From Rhytidiadelphus loreus (taxonomy: Eukaryota > Streptophyta > Bryopsida > Hypnales > Hylocomiaceae), in the NCBI GenBank assembly GCA_947034895.1, contig OX344762.1, forward strand, positions 17,898,760-17,962,759: a stretch of 64,000 nucleotides of DNA. Reading direction: 5' to 3'. The number at the start of each line of letters is the position of its first letter. Within the stretch, counting starts at the first letter, position 1. Below are positions 1 through 12,420 of this stretch, piece by piece. The notes beneath the pieces were generated by a model that did no database searches, was not told where the DNA came from, and was given only the letters and a program-made list of their open reading frames with translations. The position numbers were made by a program, and so were the translations under genes.

Positions 1-4
1 GTAC

Positions 5-3000
5 CTGAAATAGGTTATCTGAGAATGTTGGATCGCCACCTGCTAGCAGCTTCGAGCCTCCCGTCGTTAGATCCACTCTTCGAATGGAGCTGCTCTCACT
101 GTCGGCTAGATACATGGATTTTGAATCTGTGCGAGAAAAAACAAAACAATACTCAAATCATTCTTGGGGATCTCTCCAAATACCCTTTGTATCAACAAAC
201 AACAAGTTAAGAAAGGGAAACTAGATTCCTTTAATTCACAATCTTGAGATAAAGAAAACGCTGTTGAAGAAAATACATTCACAATTCTCAGGTATACACA
301 TACTGAACAGAGATAAGCATATGAACTCCCAAACCCTTAATTACCTACTCCTCTGGGCAACCGTATAGGCTCATACCTGAAGTCAAAGAAATTCCAGAAG
401 GTTGGGCAAAGGAGGTATCTTTTCCTCTGCATTCCACACGGCCCACAAAATTGCAGATTTTAAACTCTTTACAAATGCGCATCAACAATGTCCAGTGAAT
501 CACATGAAACCGACACATGAACATTTCTGAATCTATTGGCTGAGAGATTTCACACCGCAAAGATAATTTCTACAGGCCCTTTGGATTAGTCTGTATTACC
601 TTCGCCCATTCTGATTGCGCTCATAACCGTCTCCACTAAAAACTGCAGTGGTTCCATCGGCAATGTCATGCCGCCAAATCTGATGCTGACCAGCCAACGC
701 GATATAGACAAAACCGGATTCCGCATCATGGGCGACATCCCAAGGTGAGTTGAGGACCTAGTCAGACATTTTCAAAGTCAGCAAGGTGGTCAAGAAATGC
801 CACAATGAGAAACCTTAAATCTCCTGTGTATATACGCTCAGCCCCTGAAAATGCCCAATTCAAACGATCATACTGTGACAAGAATAATTCAGACGGGGAT
901 TTTATATCACCAGAATCAATAAAGAATATTATTGCATGTGTTCTTCAAAAAATGAAAAAATTGGAGTACCTGATCAGAACCCTTCTTCCCACCTCGATAA
1001 TCTGCACCCTTGGTACCATTTCCAGCTAGTGTCCGCACTGTCTCTTTCACGAAATCGATTTCCCTGCACACTTCTTTCTGTCAGCTGCCCAGAGCTTCCA
1101 GTGAGTGCTTAGAACAAAAGCAAAATAAAGCAGAGAACAGCATGATGCACGCTGCATTGATTTGTCCACCCATTAATTAAAAATAGTGTGAATTTGATAA
1201 ATTAGTCACACGCATTAATAGGATAAATCAATGTAGTGGAATATAAATGCAAGCAGCAGCAGCAACACCATTGTTCTAAAATCAATGTCGAATTCTCAAA
1301 CTATGCTTTTCAAGATAGTTAATCGAGTAGAGAGATTTATCCACATGAGCTTGATATGGACGACTTTAAACTAGGGAGAGAGGGAGTTCATGGGCATGAG
1401 AGGCGCGTTAGAAGAATTTGCGATTGACTCATTCCATGTCCAATGGAGCTTTAGGGTTTCATCAAGTAAATGCACAGAGCACTGTACACTAACAATGCAC
1501 TTCCAAGTTATGCTACATGAACACATTCTTTAATCCATTTTTAAAACAAAAATGTTCTATTTTCGATTCTTATTCTCTTCAAGAAATGCATTGCTCCCTG
1601 ATTGATTGTATATATCTTTGTTGACAAAAAGTGCATGTTTCGGGATTAGGGTTTAGAGTGCAAGATTAGCAGATTCTATGTTGTGAGCTCAAAAATAAGT
1701 GCAAGAGTGCGAGGATTGTAACCTCAGGGCGTGATTCTCGGTGTCAGCAACATAGAGCACGTTCTTCACGGTATTGTAAGCCACGCCCTGGGGTCGGTTG
1801 AACAAAGCATCCGCGAACGATCCATCCTTAAGACCTTCTCCTCCACCACCCACTTGCGTGACGAAATTGCCGTCCAAATCGGTTACCACCTGGTTTCCAA
1901 CCACTGCCTCTTGTCAACCCCAACCACACATACCATGCGGGTTTTGGTTGCATCAATTTCACATATCAATAACAAATAGGTATTAAAGAAAAAAAAATGC
2001 GCAGTGCGACTTTGGTTTCCGTACAATGCGGTGATGGTTGCTGTCGGAGATGAACAAGCGGCCATTCACAAGGTCAGTGGTGAGCTTCCCTGGAAATTTG
2101 AGAGGTGATGCAACGAGACGAGAGTCCTTGTCTCTTTCTAAACTCGGTATGAGAGGCCGCGAGTCCAAGAGACTCTTCTCTCCGTAGAATTCAAGCGCTG
2201 CCTCTACCAGATCATCTAAATCCTGAACCACAAAACGTAAACATTAGTCACTCGCCTCGCATTACCTCATCAAAAGAAGAAGAAATTTTCAGGAACATCA
2301 GAATCAAAAGAGAACAAAATGCTTCGCAAAAGTCCCTCCATACTGATTTCCAATCGATAGCTTCAGTGTTGCTTCAATTGATTAATAACTTGATACTGAC
2401 AAGCCAATGACAATGTTTTTGTGTTGGTTTGATGTGATGAGTGCAGTACAGACCTCGCGATGGCCTTCGCCAGAGAGCATGGCAATCAGTCGGCCCTTGG
2501 GACTGACGACAGCCAAAGTGGGCCACGAACTCACGCCCAGTTGCCTCCACATGGTCATGTCGCCATCGTTCACCACGGGGTGCGTCACATCGTAACGCAG
2601 AATCGCATTGCGGATGGCTCCGGAGTCTTTCTCATTGTCAAACTTCGCTGAGTGCACTCCCACCACCGTCATCGGTCGCTCTCGGTACTTGTTCTCCAAG
2701 TAGGCCAGGTCCGGGAGCACATGCATACAGTTAATGCAACAATAGGTCCAGAAATCCAGCACCACCACTTTCCCTTTCAAATCCTGCCAAGTCCACACCG
2801 ACAGTCCATCAATCCATCCATCAATCCAGCTCCTTCAACCCCTACAGCACCAGCAGAACCAAACAGGGTTTCTTCGTGTTCCTTTTTGCAGTTTGGAGCA
2901 GGTTGTATAGGGACTTTCTTGTGCAGCCTAATATGTTTTAATTTTTGACCAACACATCCAAGGTTTCTATTGATTTTGGAGGCATAAAATTTTTGCCTCA

Positions 3001-6000
3001 CCTGAGTTCTAGTTTTCACAATATGATCAATTGGATTGCGCATTTACAAAACAACAATACTTGGCCCTTGAGGGGCTAATGCGCTATTGTTAATCCATCC
3101 ACACGAGAGAATAGTGCAGCAAATGCATTTATTTACCTTCTTCAGAGACAGAGGGGAGGTGTTGAGCCACTCCAGCTTGGGTTGGAAGTCGGGTACCGTT
3201 TGTCCAGCTCCTCTGCCCACGACAGGAACCACCAGGCCATTATCAGAACTAATCTGTTATCAGAACTAATCACTTCTGCTATTAGCACCCACAACTCGCT
3301 CAGCAACTAGAACAATATACAGTTAGGTCGTTGGAGACGAATCCATACTTCGTCTCTAGTTCTCTGATGTACTGTTTGAACTGGCGAACACGTTCAGGAC
3401 GAGCTAATTCTGCAGGTCCACCCAGCACATCTTATTAGCGGTGGTCTCACTACTGCACATCAACAAGTTCATGGATTCACTAGGCCTTCACAAAAGAACT
3501 CGCGTGTTGATAATGCAAACAATGGACGGGATTGACTGGGTTTGACTGGGTTAAGAGCCAAAAGGATCATATTTGTTAATATTCGTTAAAAAGGCTTGTT
3601 TCAGAGCCCCCAAATTGTGACCATCAAGTGCCCTGAGCTCTGAAAACTAGTATACTACTGGTATCGATCTGAGGTTTAGGCCAGGAGACTGACACTCCGA
3701 GAATGTCACTGAAATCTACCATTTTAACAACTACGAGGTTCACAGGAGTTTGAGATGAGCCAAAAAAATACCATTTCCATTTGCAAGGAGTGGCTGACCA
3801 ACTCCTTGAAGCGCATTGAGTAAAGCCTTGGGAGACGCATAAGATAGTGCCTGCAATTCCAAAACATATATTTTGGGTGTCAGTAACTCTCAAAGTTAAC
3901 TTCAACCCGGGCCGAAAGAGTCTCTGTAGTAGAAAACCCCTCAAAAGGTATTCTAGAAAACTTGGCCACGTTAAACCTTGCCAAATTGTTTTTATGCGAA
4001 TATTAACGTAGACCCTCCCATGCAACATGCCTAGTTTTTCTACGATACCTCTGGGGAGTGGGCTTTCAAGTAGCGAGCTGCTTCATCAGACACCTCATGA
4101 ATGATCAGCACTGGGGCACTAAGATATTCAGAAAAAACGGATATTTCTTAGGGTTTCTCAGCATTTAAAGGGGATTTTGTTCAAGTTTCATTTTTTCTCT
4201 ATCTGCCACTCTTAACATCAAGATTGTAAGCAGCTTGAATTTTGGTAAACTGAAGTTCAGACTTTGTGACCAATTTCCTTCAACAGAACCGGAACATGCG
4301 CGGGCAAGTCAAACCTTGAGGTGGGTTAAGGCGAAGTAGGAGCTCCCTAAACCAATCCCAAGACTTCCAAGCTTCAGCACCTCACGTCTGGTTGTGGAGT
4401 ATCTGCAGGACACGACCCAGTGGAATATTTGTAAATACCCATTGGGGTGTCGTGGATGAGCAATTTTCACAAGTGGTCTAGTAGTAAGAAATATGAGTAC
4501 AACTGGACTATTTATTTCAGACATTGAGACTTACGCAGAACAAGTAGTAAGTCGGAAGCTTTATTAATACAGCCAGCTATGGCGAGCTGGAAGAAACAAG
4601 GAATGAGACAAGGTCTAAAGCCTAACCCGCCAGGTAATGGAACTTCCACATTGAGGGCTGCCTGATAACTGTCGCTTATGCTAGTATTGACATCCTTCAC
4701 AGAGCTCGAACTTTCTGAATTATCAAACCTTTGGGCATCTGCAGAAATTTAAAAAGAGTACACATTTATACAATATCCTTATTTTCTACACCAGAAGTAC
4801 AAGCTATCTATGCAGGACAGTGAAGTCCTACATTAAACTTCGATTAAGGGGACACACCTAGCTCTTGTATGTCCTTGAGAGAGATTTTAGAAATATCCGA
4901 TCTAACGAGTTGGGGCTCAGCCTCCATCAGCTTCTCCTCACTAAGAGTTGTTGTCACCGAAATACATCTGCAGCAAAGTGGAAGTGGCTAGATATTAACA
5001 ACCTCTGGATAGAGTGTACAGATTACAACTCTGACAAACTATAAATTTGAACCAACATCATAAGCAACTAGAGGTGAGGTAAAAGCTTAGGATCATGGCA
5101 TTTATGACGCATTTGAGGTAACAAGTGTCCGATCCACCTTAGAGAGACAGCTCGAAACCTTGTTATCTCAAACATTTTAAGCATGCCATATACAAGTCAT
5201 ATAAGCACCACCACTTCAATCTCATTAATGTTACTTGGACTAGTGTTAGGTCGGCATTGAACAAATGAGTTAAAAGAATTAAACAAAATGAAGGTGTAGG
5301 ATTTCTTGATATCTCATTGCTTCAACTTGCGGCCCTTAGACTAATACACCGGTACACTCATATCTTACCGAAATCCATTCAAATCGTTAAGCAGAAAGTA
5401 AAAAGTAAACTGCAACCAAGCATCGCTGGGACAACTGACAATTTCGTACCTCATGCCGGCAGCTCTGGCCGCCTGTACTCCTGCAAGAGCATCTTCAATC
5501 ACTACACACTGAAACCAAAAATCATCCCATTTCAGTTGCTTGAACTTGGAGGTGTTCCAGGTTTGAATTTGAAAGATACACTGCTGTGGAATCTTAATCA
5601 ACGCAAAACCAAATGGCATTGAATAATACCTCATGTGGTGGCAGACCAAGACTCTTGGCAGCCGCAAAGAAAATGTCCGGAGCAGGCTTCAGGTTTTCAA
5701 ACAGGTCAGCCGAGATGATTGAATCGAAACTGCAAGTCACACTGTTAGAAAACAGCAAAGCATAGCAAAGCATAGCAGTGAGGAAAAAGACACTTGTAAG
5801 TCTCAACAGATATCTTCAAGTCCCTCCCCAGTGGGATTTTTCTGTTTATACTTTGATCTCCTAAAATATCTGTATTTGAATTGATAATTCGATTGGGTGT
5901 ATCCTACCCTTCTAGAATAATAGAACCCCTAAAACTTCAATTTTAAATCAATTCCAATATTGGACATAAACAACAACAGATCAAGGTTTATCTAAAGTTA

Positions 6001-7423
6001 AATGATCCCTAGTAGATTACAATCGAAATCAAGGTTCAATTTTGAACCTTGCAGAGTTATTAAAGCTTCACCAATCCATTTTGGGAGGAACATTGAGTCA
6101 AATAGAGGATGAATCTCAAAATTTGGCAGAGTTTTGAGTTTCATCGTCAATAAGATAGGAAGGCATGCCAATCAACATGCCGACAGCAAAGACAAGATTC
6201 TACAATTGAATGGAAGGGAAGTAAATGGCGACGTACTTGGACTGTGGAAAGCCTGCAGCTGCGAGATTGGCATCCACCTTCACTCTATCCGCGCTTGAGG
6301 CCACGGCAAGCTTCAAGCCAGCCTCCTTACACTGCCATCACATGTCACGGATTTGTCAACATAGAATCAAATGGATTTAGGGCTCCAAAATTTAGGGCTC
6401 CAAAATTAAGGGTGAACAAAAGCCCCGTTCACTTGCCTGAAGGATGAGTTCCAGAGCCCCGGGATACCCTAATCCGCAGTTTGGTGTGGCGAACTGCGAC
6501 AAACACAACAACAACCAACATTAACCAATGGTTTCCACATGGATTGACAAGTTCAAGGTTTCAGCATGTTAGTGACCATAATGAAGAATTGGGGGACTGC
6601 AGGGAGTATACCTTCGCTACGTAAATTTGCATGAAGCGTTTCTTTGCCGCAGTGGTGTCAAAATCCTTCACGCCGTACTTCTTTGCCACTCCACCCAAAA
6701 AGTTTGCCTCGCCTGCAAGCGCATCACCGAATTGCAATTTCATTAGAGTTATCCCGACAGTCATCACCAATTCAAGACTTGCCAACACAAATTCAAGGCA
6801 TTGCTCACTAGTTTCACCCATGTTTTGAATGAGTTGAATTGATTAATTAAAGCGTCATTAGATTAGATTAAATTAGATTATCACAGTTCCAATCCTACTG
6901 CCCGCCCGAGTTTCCATTACGAATGCAGCTCTTTCATAATTCTAGTCACGTGATCGCGCGACAAGACAAGATACCAATGCGCATTCACAAATGCCACAAA
7001 AATGGGCTGCGAATTCCACGAGACAAGAAAGAACCCAATGTACGCACCAGTGCCCATGAAGGGAATGAAATCCTCCCCATTCACAGTGAACCCCATCTCA
7101 GCAAAAAGCTCCACAGCAGTTTCCCGGGAGCAATGCTCGCTATCACACAGCACCCCGTCCATATCAAACAACACGCCGCGCACCGCGCCCCCAAGCTCCG
7201 GCCCCTTCACCACTTCCACCTCACTCGCCGCGCCAGCTCGCACCCTCCCCACCTCCCCCGACATCCGCACCAACGACGGATTACTCCTTCCGCACGACGG
7301 AACACTCCTTTTCTTCATCCCCACACGCAATGGCACCATCGCTGGAAGCAAGCCCACCCTTTTGTGAGTAGCCATCACGGCCCTGCCCGCCGCGAGCTCC
7401 ATGGCGGAGCTCAAGCTCGTCAT
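5..7423 (-). CDS. SOQ1: SUPPRESSOR OF QUENCHING 1 (HAD hydrolase - thioredoxin-like - NHL repeat), 3' end outside window
   Basis: Nineteen exons join in phase to give the first 834 residues: 7048-7423, 6612-6712, 6437-6493, 6237-6331, 5630-5729, 5450-5508, 4858-4967, 4627-4738, 4315-4402, 3772-3850, 3321-3409, 3137-3253, 2454-2783, 2025-2222, 1723-1889, 970-1063, 600-757, 377-426 and 5-126. Residues 1 to about 75 look like a plastid transit peptide. A HAD domain follows, with DMDGV (Asp87, Asp89) and the later VVIEDALAG motif. A membrane-span-like stretch lies near residues 345-362. The thioredoxin-like domain carries WTYCCINC (active pair Cys477/Cys480), and NHL beta-propeller repeats start near 572. 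In Arabidopsis, SOQ1 sits in the thylakoid membrane with the HAD part in the stroma and the Trx-NHL part in the lumen, and it limits a slow, photoprotective form of quenching (qH). All catalytic residues I can see are intact. The exon at 6437-6493 uses a GC donor. The rest of the NHL region and the C-terminal domain lie off the left edge. Confidence 0.95.
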
Positions 7424-7803
7424 GGCTACACCACACGAATTGAACTGATAGCGTGATTGGGGAGATCGAATTGGAGGTCTGGGATTGCAAGAAACTGCAA
7501 TCTGAGGTGGAATTTGTGCGCAATGCGAAGCTAGGGAGGGGATTGTGTGGAGTCAGAGTGGAGTCAGTGAAGGTGGAATTGTGAGTATGAATGGAGGTGA
7601 TGGGGTGAGTGGGTGGACGCGACGTCGACGTAGCGTCATCCGCATCCTTTCGTATTTTCATGGTGGCGGACTCGCGTCGCGATGGCCGCGTTCGAGACGA
7701 CGAGTCCATGGTGGGGGTTCGCCGGTTCAATCCATCCGCTTCCCTCCCTTCCTGCCTTTTGTGGCTTTGTAGTTTTCCATCGTTTTTTATTTTTATTGGC
7801 TCT
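7424..7803 (-). promoter_or_regulatory. Upstream region of SOQ1
   Basis: This is the stretch between the SOQ1 start codon and the SINE target duplication. It should hold the 5' leader and proximal promoter, but I recognise no clear TATA box or other defined site. The open frames seen here on both strands have no protein-like features. Confidence 0.35.
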
Positions 7804-7812
7804 GTCCTTTTT

Positions 7813-8010
7813 TTTTATTTTTTTTTTATTTTTTTTTATTTTTTTATTTTTTTGAACCAAGCGTGTTTTAGGAAACACACTGGAAGGGTATCCGTCAGGG
7901 AGAGAGGCTGATTTTATGCCGAGAAAGACCTGCTGCCACCAGGAATCGAACTCACAACCACTTCTGGGTACCTCACCCCATCACCCGGTAGTTTAGGGTC
8001 ATCTCGGACC
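7813..8010 (-). mobile_element. tRNA-derived SINE with A-rich tail
   Basis: Read on the minus strand, the element starts at 8010 and carries a tRNA T-arm-like B box (GTGAGTTCGATTCCTGG, at about 7943-7959). A degenerate A-box-like stretch lies about 35 bases upstream. After a body of roughly 100 bases, it ends in an A-rich tail interrupted by single T residues (plus strand T-rich, 7813-7852). The 9-bp sequence GTCCTTTTT flanks it on both sides (7804-7812 and 8011-8019), as expected for a target duplication made by LINE machinery. The direct repeats and tail are seen; the tRNA origin is inferred from the B box. Confidence 0.62.
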
Positions 8011-8479
8011 GTCCTTTTTATTTGGACAAAGACTATGGTTTCTGAATCCCAGTTCCAAATCCTATTTACAACGACATCCACAGTGCAAAACATGGTTAGG
8101 ATTTGATTGGAGTGGGGATGTGGGGTCCAATTGATCAACAAAGTAATATTGTTGTTTACCTAGTACAAAGCTTCATGGTAACACCATTCTTGTTTTTGTT
8201 TTTATTTTTTTTCCTAAATAGCACATAATATAACTAATTTTAGGAGAGTACATAAAGGTATGTTCACACCTGGTCTTAGGGTCTATCTTTGCAATAGTCT
8301 TTAGAAGGTTTCTTTGCTATTGTTCACACAAGTAGCCCTTGGAAAATGCCAATCCTATTTGGAGGCCTAAACCCTTTAACGTACAAAGTGTTTTTTAGAA
8401 TTGACAATTTGAGAAAAATAATTATAAAGTGATATTTGGAAGAATATTTTGGAAGCAATTTACAAATGAAAGTTGTACA

Positions 8480-8950
8480 CTTTGAGTTTTAGATTCCATC
8501 CATATGGTTAGATTCACCTATGCTACCATCAATATTATTTTGAATAATTTTGAAAAAGAATTTTCAAAATTCCTTCTAAATTTGATTACAAGAAAAATAT
8601 TATCATTTTTTTAGTACTATTTGCTGGAATGGATTTGAAATGGGATTCTCTTGACATGGTGATTTTCTGAAAGTTTTGTATTCTTTACATCTATGACCTC
8701 ATTTTTGCAAATCCAATTTTGAACTAGGGTCAATGCTTTATCAACCACTTGACATACTCCCACATTTGTAATTTTAGTAAAATATGTACCGTACTCTAGT
8801 AACACCAAATCCAACCATTAGATAAGATAACTTCATAAATATCTCCACAAATTAGGATGATTTTCATCCAAGCAATAATGGAAAAAAAAATGTCAATTTC
8901 AATTTGTTTGTTGTCCAAAAATTGGATGCCGGAGTGCTTAGGGGTTAATG
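8480..8950 (+). repeat. Dispersed repeat, copy 1 (partner at about 56065-56515)
   Basis: This stretch aligns by eye over about 450 bases, in the same orientation, with 56065-56515. Shared landmarks are TTTTAGATTCCAT, TTCTCTTGACATGGTGATTT, TCCACAAATTAGGATGA and CAAGCAATAATG (CAAAGCAATAATG in the other copy). There is no coding potential. I could not define terminal repeats or a target duplication, so the class is unknown. Confidence 0.6.
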
Positions 8951-10218
8951 GTGCTTGATAAAAGCAATAGCTAATAAATGAAAGTCTTTAACTTTCCAAA
9001 GAAATACAAGATAAGGGCCATCCTTTATATAACAATAAATTCAACAGTTAGGTTTATTTTAAAAATAAAACAATGGTATTTGCTTATACGACATCACAAA
9101 GTTGTATGAATAGGTCAAGAATAACATGGGGCCTTTCTTTATTGAATGTTTTGTGTAAGGTAGATAATCCATTCCTGACCAACCTTCCATTTTTGCAGCT
9201 TACTAGGGGGGTCTTTTTCTGTGCAACTTGATAAGAATCACTAATCAATTCTGACACATTATGGTCGGAAAAAGGATTCCCACTTGTTAAGTTGATAGCT
9301 AGTAATGAGCAAGATTGGAAACTTCTTGTATTTGGAATGAACAATATCATGAAGTTGTTGCAAAAATCTCAAAGTAAATTGGTTGATTATTTACAATTGG
9401 ATGTTTGAATTAAAGTTTCCTCATCTGCATATTATCATCATTAGGTAGCATGGTATGAGGTGTAGATTGAAAGCATGTTTAGGTGCCACAATTATCAATT
9501 ACAAGAATCAAAGATTTTTTATTTTGTAACCAACTATTGGTTGGAAATATTAGGATAATCTATAGGACAAATAAACATTCACTTCAAAAATTCATGGTGA
9601 TTTTGTTTTTCAAAATAACAAACTATGAAATATTTATATGAAATTCTTCTTAAATCTATTTCTCTACATGGGGATATTTTTTCATCATCATCCCCATACT
9701 AGAGATATGATAGATTGCTTCACTAGTCAAAAATGGGTCATCTACCTTATAATCTCTTTATACCCATAACCCCCCTCCTTGCCCCCCTCAATAATCCTAA
9801 ACCCATTCCTAAATTTTTTTTTCAAATCCCTATCATATAATTTCCAAAATAATCTTAAAAACTACCATAGCTAGATTTCACCTACTATAAATGATATCAA
9901 ATCATTCCATATGCTTTGAAACTTTACCACAATGTAGATCAATTTGTTAAGTACTAATCTTGTACTTTTCATCCCAGTCTAAGATATTGTCCATCTTCAG
10001 TGGATATTTCCTCACTAGTGACTTTCTAACCCTTCATGACCTCCACACTTTGGTTGTATTTTGTGCATAATTCATAGATTACAAGTCCATTGTAAACAAG
10101 TTTGGTATATAAGGTAGTAGATAAATTGAGAAAAGCATCCTCAAGTTTCATAATCATATAACACAAACTCAATAAGATTAAAGCTCTCTAATAATCTCTT
10201 CTTGGCTTCCTTGGAATC
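8951..10218. other. AT-rich intergenic sequence
   Basis: No convincing open frame, RNA gene or structured repeat is visible here. The right end abuts the CAAAT target duplication of the Copia element. Confidence 0.5.
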
Positions 10219-10380
10219 CAAATTGTTAACACAATTATGTTTCATATACCTTGATTTTCATCCATCTGCTTGTCAACTCTATATATAAACCTCTAGTTCA
10301 CTCTTGTTAATATCATTATGTTTTCAGGCGAGATTATGTGTATGAGCAATATGCTTTCTTGTTATGTATAAGATTGTATG

Positions 10381-12251
10381 CACTAGAAGAAAATGAGGGG
10401 TTTTGCAACTAGAAAGAGCAACTAATTTTAGTTGCACCGAACATTTGCAACTGGTGAGAATTTGGAGGGCCCCAGTTGCTATGGACAAGTTTTCTAGTTA
10501 CACCGTAGTTGCAAGGCAAAACGTTTTTGTCCCGCATTCTGTAGCTTACGTGGAACTTCATCGATGCGCTTTATGACGTGGTTGCCTACGTGGTATTCAC
10601 TGTTGTTTGAGGTCGATAACTAAGTTGCAACTTGTTTGTGACTTCATTGCAACTTTGATGCGATTGGTCTGCTACTTCATTTCAACTACTTTGCAACTGC
10701 TTTAGGTATATATTTGATTATGGGACAATATAAGCAGTTTGCAACTCATTTACAACATGTTTGTCACTTCTTACCAACTGGTTTGCAATTAGGTTATGAC
10801 TTTTCTATGACTACTGTGATTACTTTATAGAATATGTACAACTTTTTTGTAATTTTTTTGTGACTCATGATTCATGAGTACAACTTATTTGCAATTGATG
10901 GTCAACTAGTATACTCATAATACAATATACAATATATTATACACAATATACCATACATAATACAACACATATAGTGTACCATACATAATACAATACATAT
11001 AGTATACCATACAATATACAACACATATTGTATACCATACAATATACAACATATATCATACAATACTCACCATACTAGACAAATATGTTAGGTAGCTTCA
11101 AAGGCCACTTATTGTGATTTTAGGGTGTTATAAGAAGACAAGTTATTTATACAAGTGGAGTGGCAGTAGGTATGACAAATGATATGTGATATATAAAATG
11201 CACGAATTATATTAAAGTAAACTTGTCTTCTTGTAGTTGTTTTGTAATTGTAAACTAGTTGTATTTTGGTTGTTCTATAGTTGTTTTCTAGTTGTCTTTG
11301 AATTGATTTCTAATTGCATTGTAGTTGTGGATTCCACATAGCGCAAAGTTGTCCACATTGACACTTCTAACGAATATAGGGATGTAAAATATCCACACTG
11401 TTACGATTCCATTTTCCTACATTTTTTTCTACGACTACTCTGCAACTACAGCAACATACACATCAAAGTTGGTACAAGAAACTTGTGCCCGATAGAGATT
11501 TGTAAACACATCAAATTTATTTGTCAACATCGTTATTTAGTTGTAAAAGCCATTATGAGCTATATTTTGAAGTGTTGTTTTCAACCGATATGAGCTTTAT
11601 GTAAGGCAATGATTCATTTATAACTCATGTAACAAAAGAACAAATTATGAACTTGAAGCAAGTTCCATAACATTTCAAGTAACAAATCCGACTATAATTG
11701 TTTTGTAGTCTTCTGGTTGTCTATAGTTATTCTATATTAATCTTCCAATGATTTCTTAGTTGTTTTCTACTCGAAATGTAGTTGTTTCCTAGTTGCATAA
11801 CTTGTCTTCTTGTAGTTGTTTTGTAGTTGTAAACTAGTTGTATTTTAGTTGTTTTGTAGTTGTAAACTAGTTGTATTTTAGTTGTTTTGTAGTTGTAAAC
11901 TAGTTGTATTTTAGTTGTTTTGTAGTTGTAAACTAGTTGTATTTTAGTTGTTCTATAGTTGTTTTCTAGTTGTCTTTAAATTGATTTCTAGTTGCACTCT
12001 AGTTGTGGATTCCACATAACACAAAGTTGTCCACATCGACACTTCTAACGAATATAGGATGTAAAATACCTATTCTATTATGATTCCATTTTTCTACATT
12101 TTTTTCTACGACTACTCTGCAACTACAACAACATACACATCAAAGTTGGTGCAATTATAGAGGATTGCAGTTGCAAAATAGTTATATAGAACACTTAGTT
12201 GCATTTGAGTTGTATATGGCCGGTTGCAGCGGACACATTTTTCTTCTAGTG
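10381..12251. mobile_element. Non-autonomous CACTA (EnSpm-type) transposon nested in the LTR
   Basis: The ends are CACTAGAAGAAAA and its reverse complement. The 3-bp duplication ATG lies at 10378-10380 and 12252-12254. The intact 3' LTR of the host Copia element shows the uninterrupted site (TTGTATGAGAATTGTTG), which proves the insertion point. The left part is dense in GCAAC motifs and the right part in GTTG motifs, in the manner of subterminal transposase-binding repeats. A segment near 11210-11475 is repeated near 11800-12150. I find no transposase reading frame, so it would need help from another element. Confidence 0.9.
11814..11945 (+). repeat. 33-bp tandem repeat, four units, inside the CACTA element
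   Basis: Units start at 11814, 11847, 11880 and 11913, each beginning AGTTGTTTTGTAGTTG, and are identical or nearly so. A related single unit occurs near 11235. Each unit carries several GTTG motifs, so the array expands the subterminal repeat of the transposon. Confidence 0.85.
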
Positions 12252-12292
12252 ATGAGAGTTGTTGTTTGTTGTCTTAGTTGTGTATTCAATCA

Positions 12293-12310
12293 TGGTATTA
12301 AAGCGTGGTA
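12293..12310 (+). other. Copia primer-binding site
   Basis: TGGTATTAAAGCG follows the 5' LTR directly. It resembles the usual plant Copia site TGGTATCAGAGC, complementary to initiator tRNA-Met, with C-to-T and G-to-A changes that fit decay. Confidence 0.8.
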
Positions 12311-12420
12311 TATGAGCAAAGGTGAAAATTACGTTGAAAGTTAGTTCAGTTGTCTATGATGACCATTTGCATTCCAAACACATTACAATCATCAATCAAG
12401 CACTAGTTAAGTCTATAGTT

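Larger units (their letters stand above)
10224..12292 (+). repeat. 5' LTR of the Copia element, split by the CACTA insertion
   Basis: The LTR consists of 10224-10380 and 12252-12292. Removing the 1871-bp insert and one copy of its ATG duplication leaves exactly 195 bp, the same length as the 3' LTR. The LTR starts TGTTAAC and ends AATCA, directly before the primer-binding site. Confidence 0.92.

Noticed and set aside
6923..7456. Plus-strand frames of 121-177 codons opposite SOQ1 exon 1
   Set aside because: They are shadows of the GC-rich SOQ1 first exon, rich in His and Pro from reverse reading.
7800..7855. T-rich run as a promoter or terminator
   Set aside because: It is better explained as the A-rich tail of the minus-strand SINE, because the 9-bp duplications sit at its border.
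11814..11945. Regular repeats as a CRISPR-like array
   Set aside because: The units are head-to-tail without unique spacers and lie in a plant transposon.
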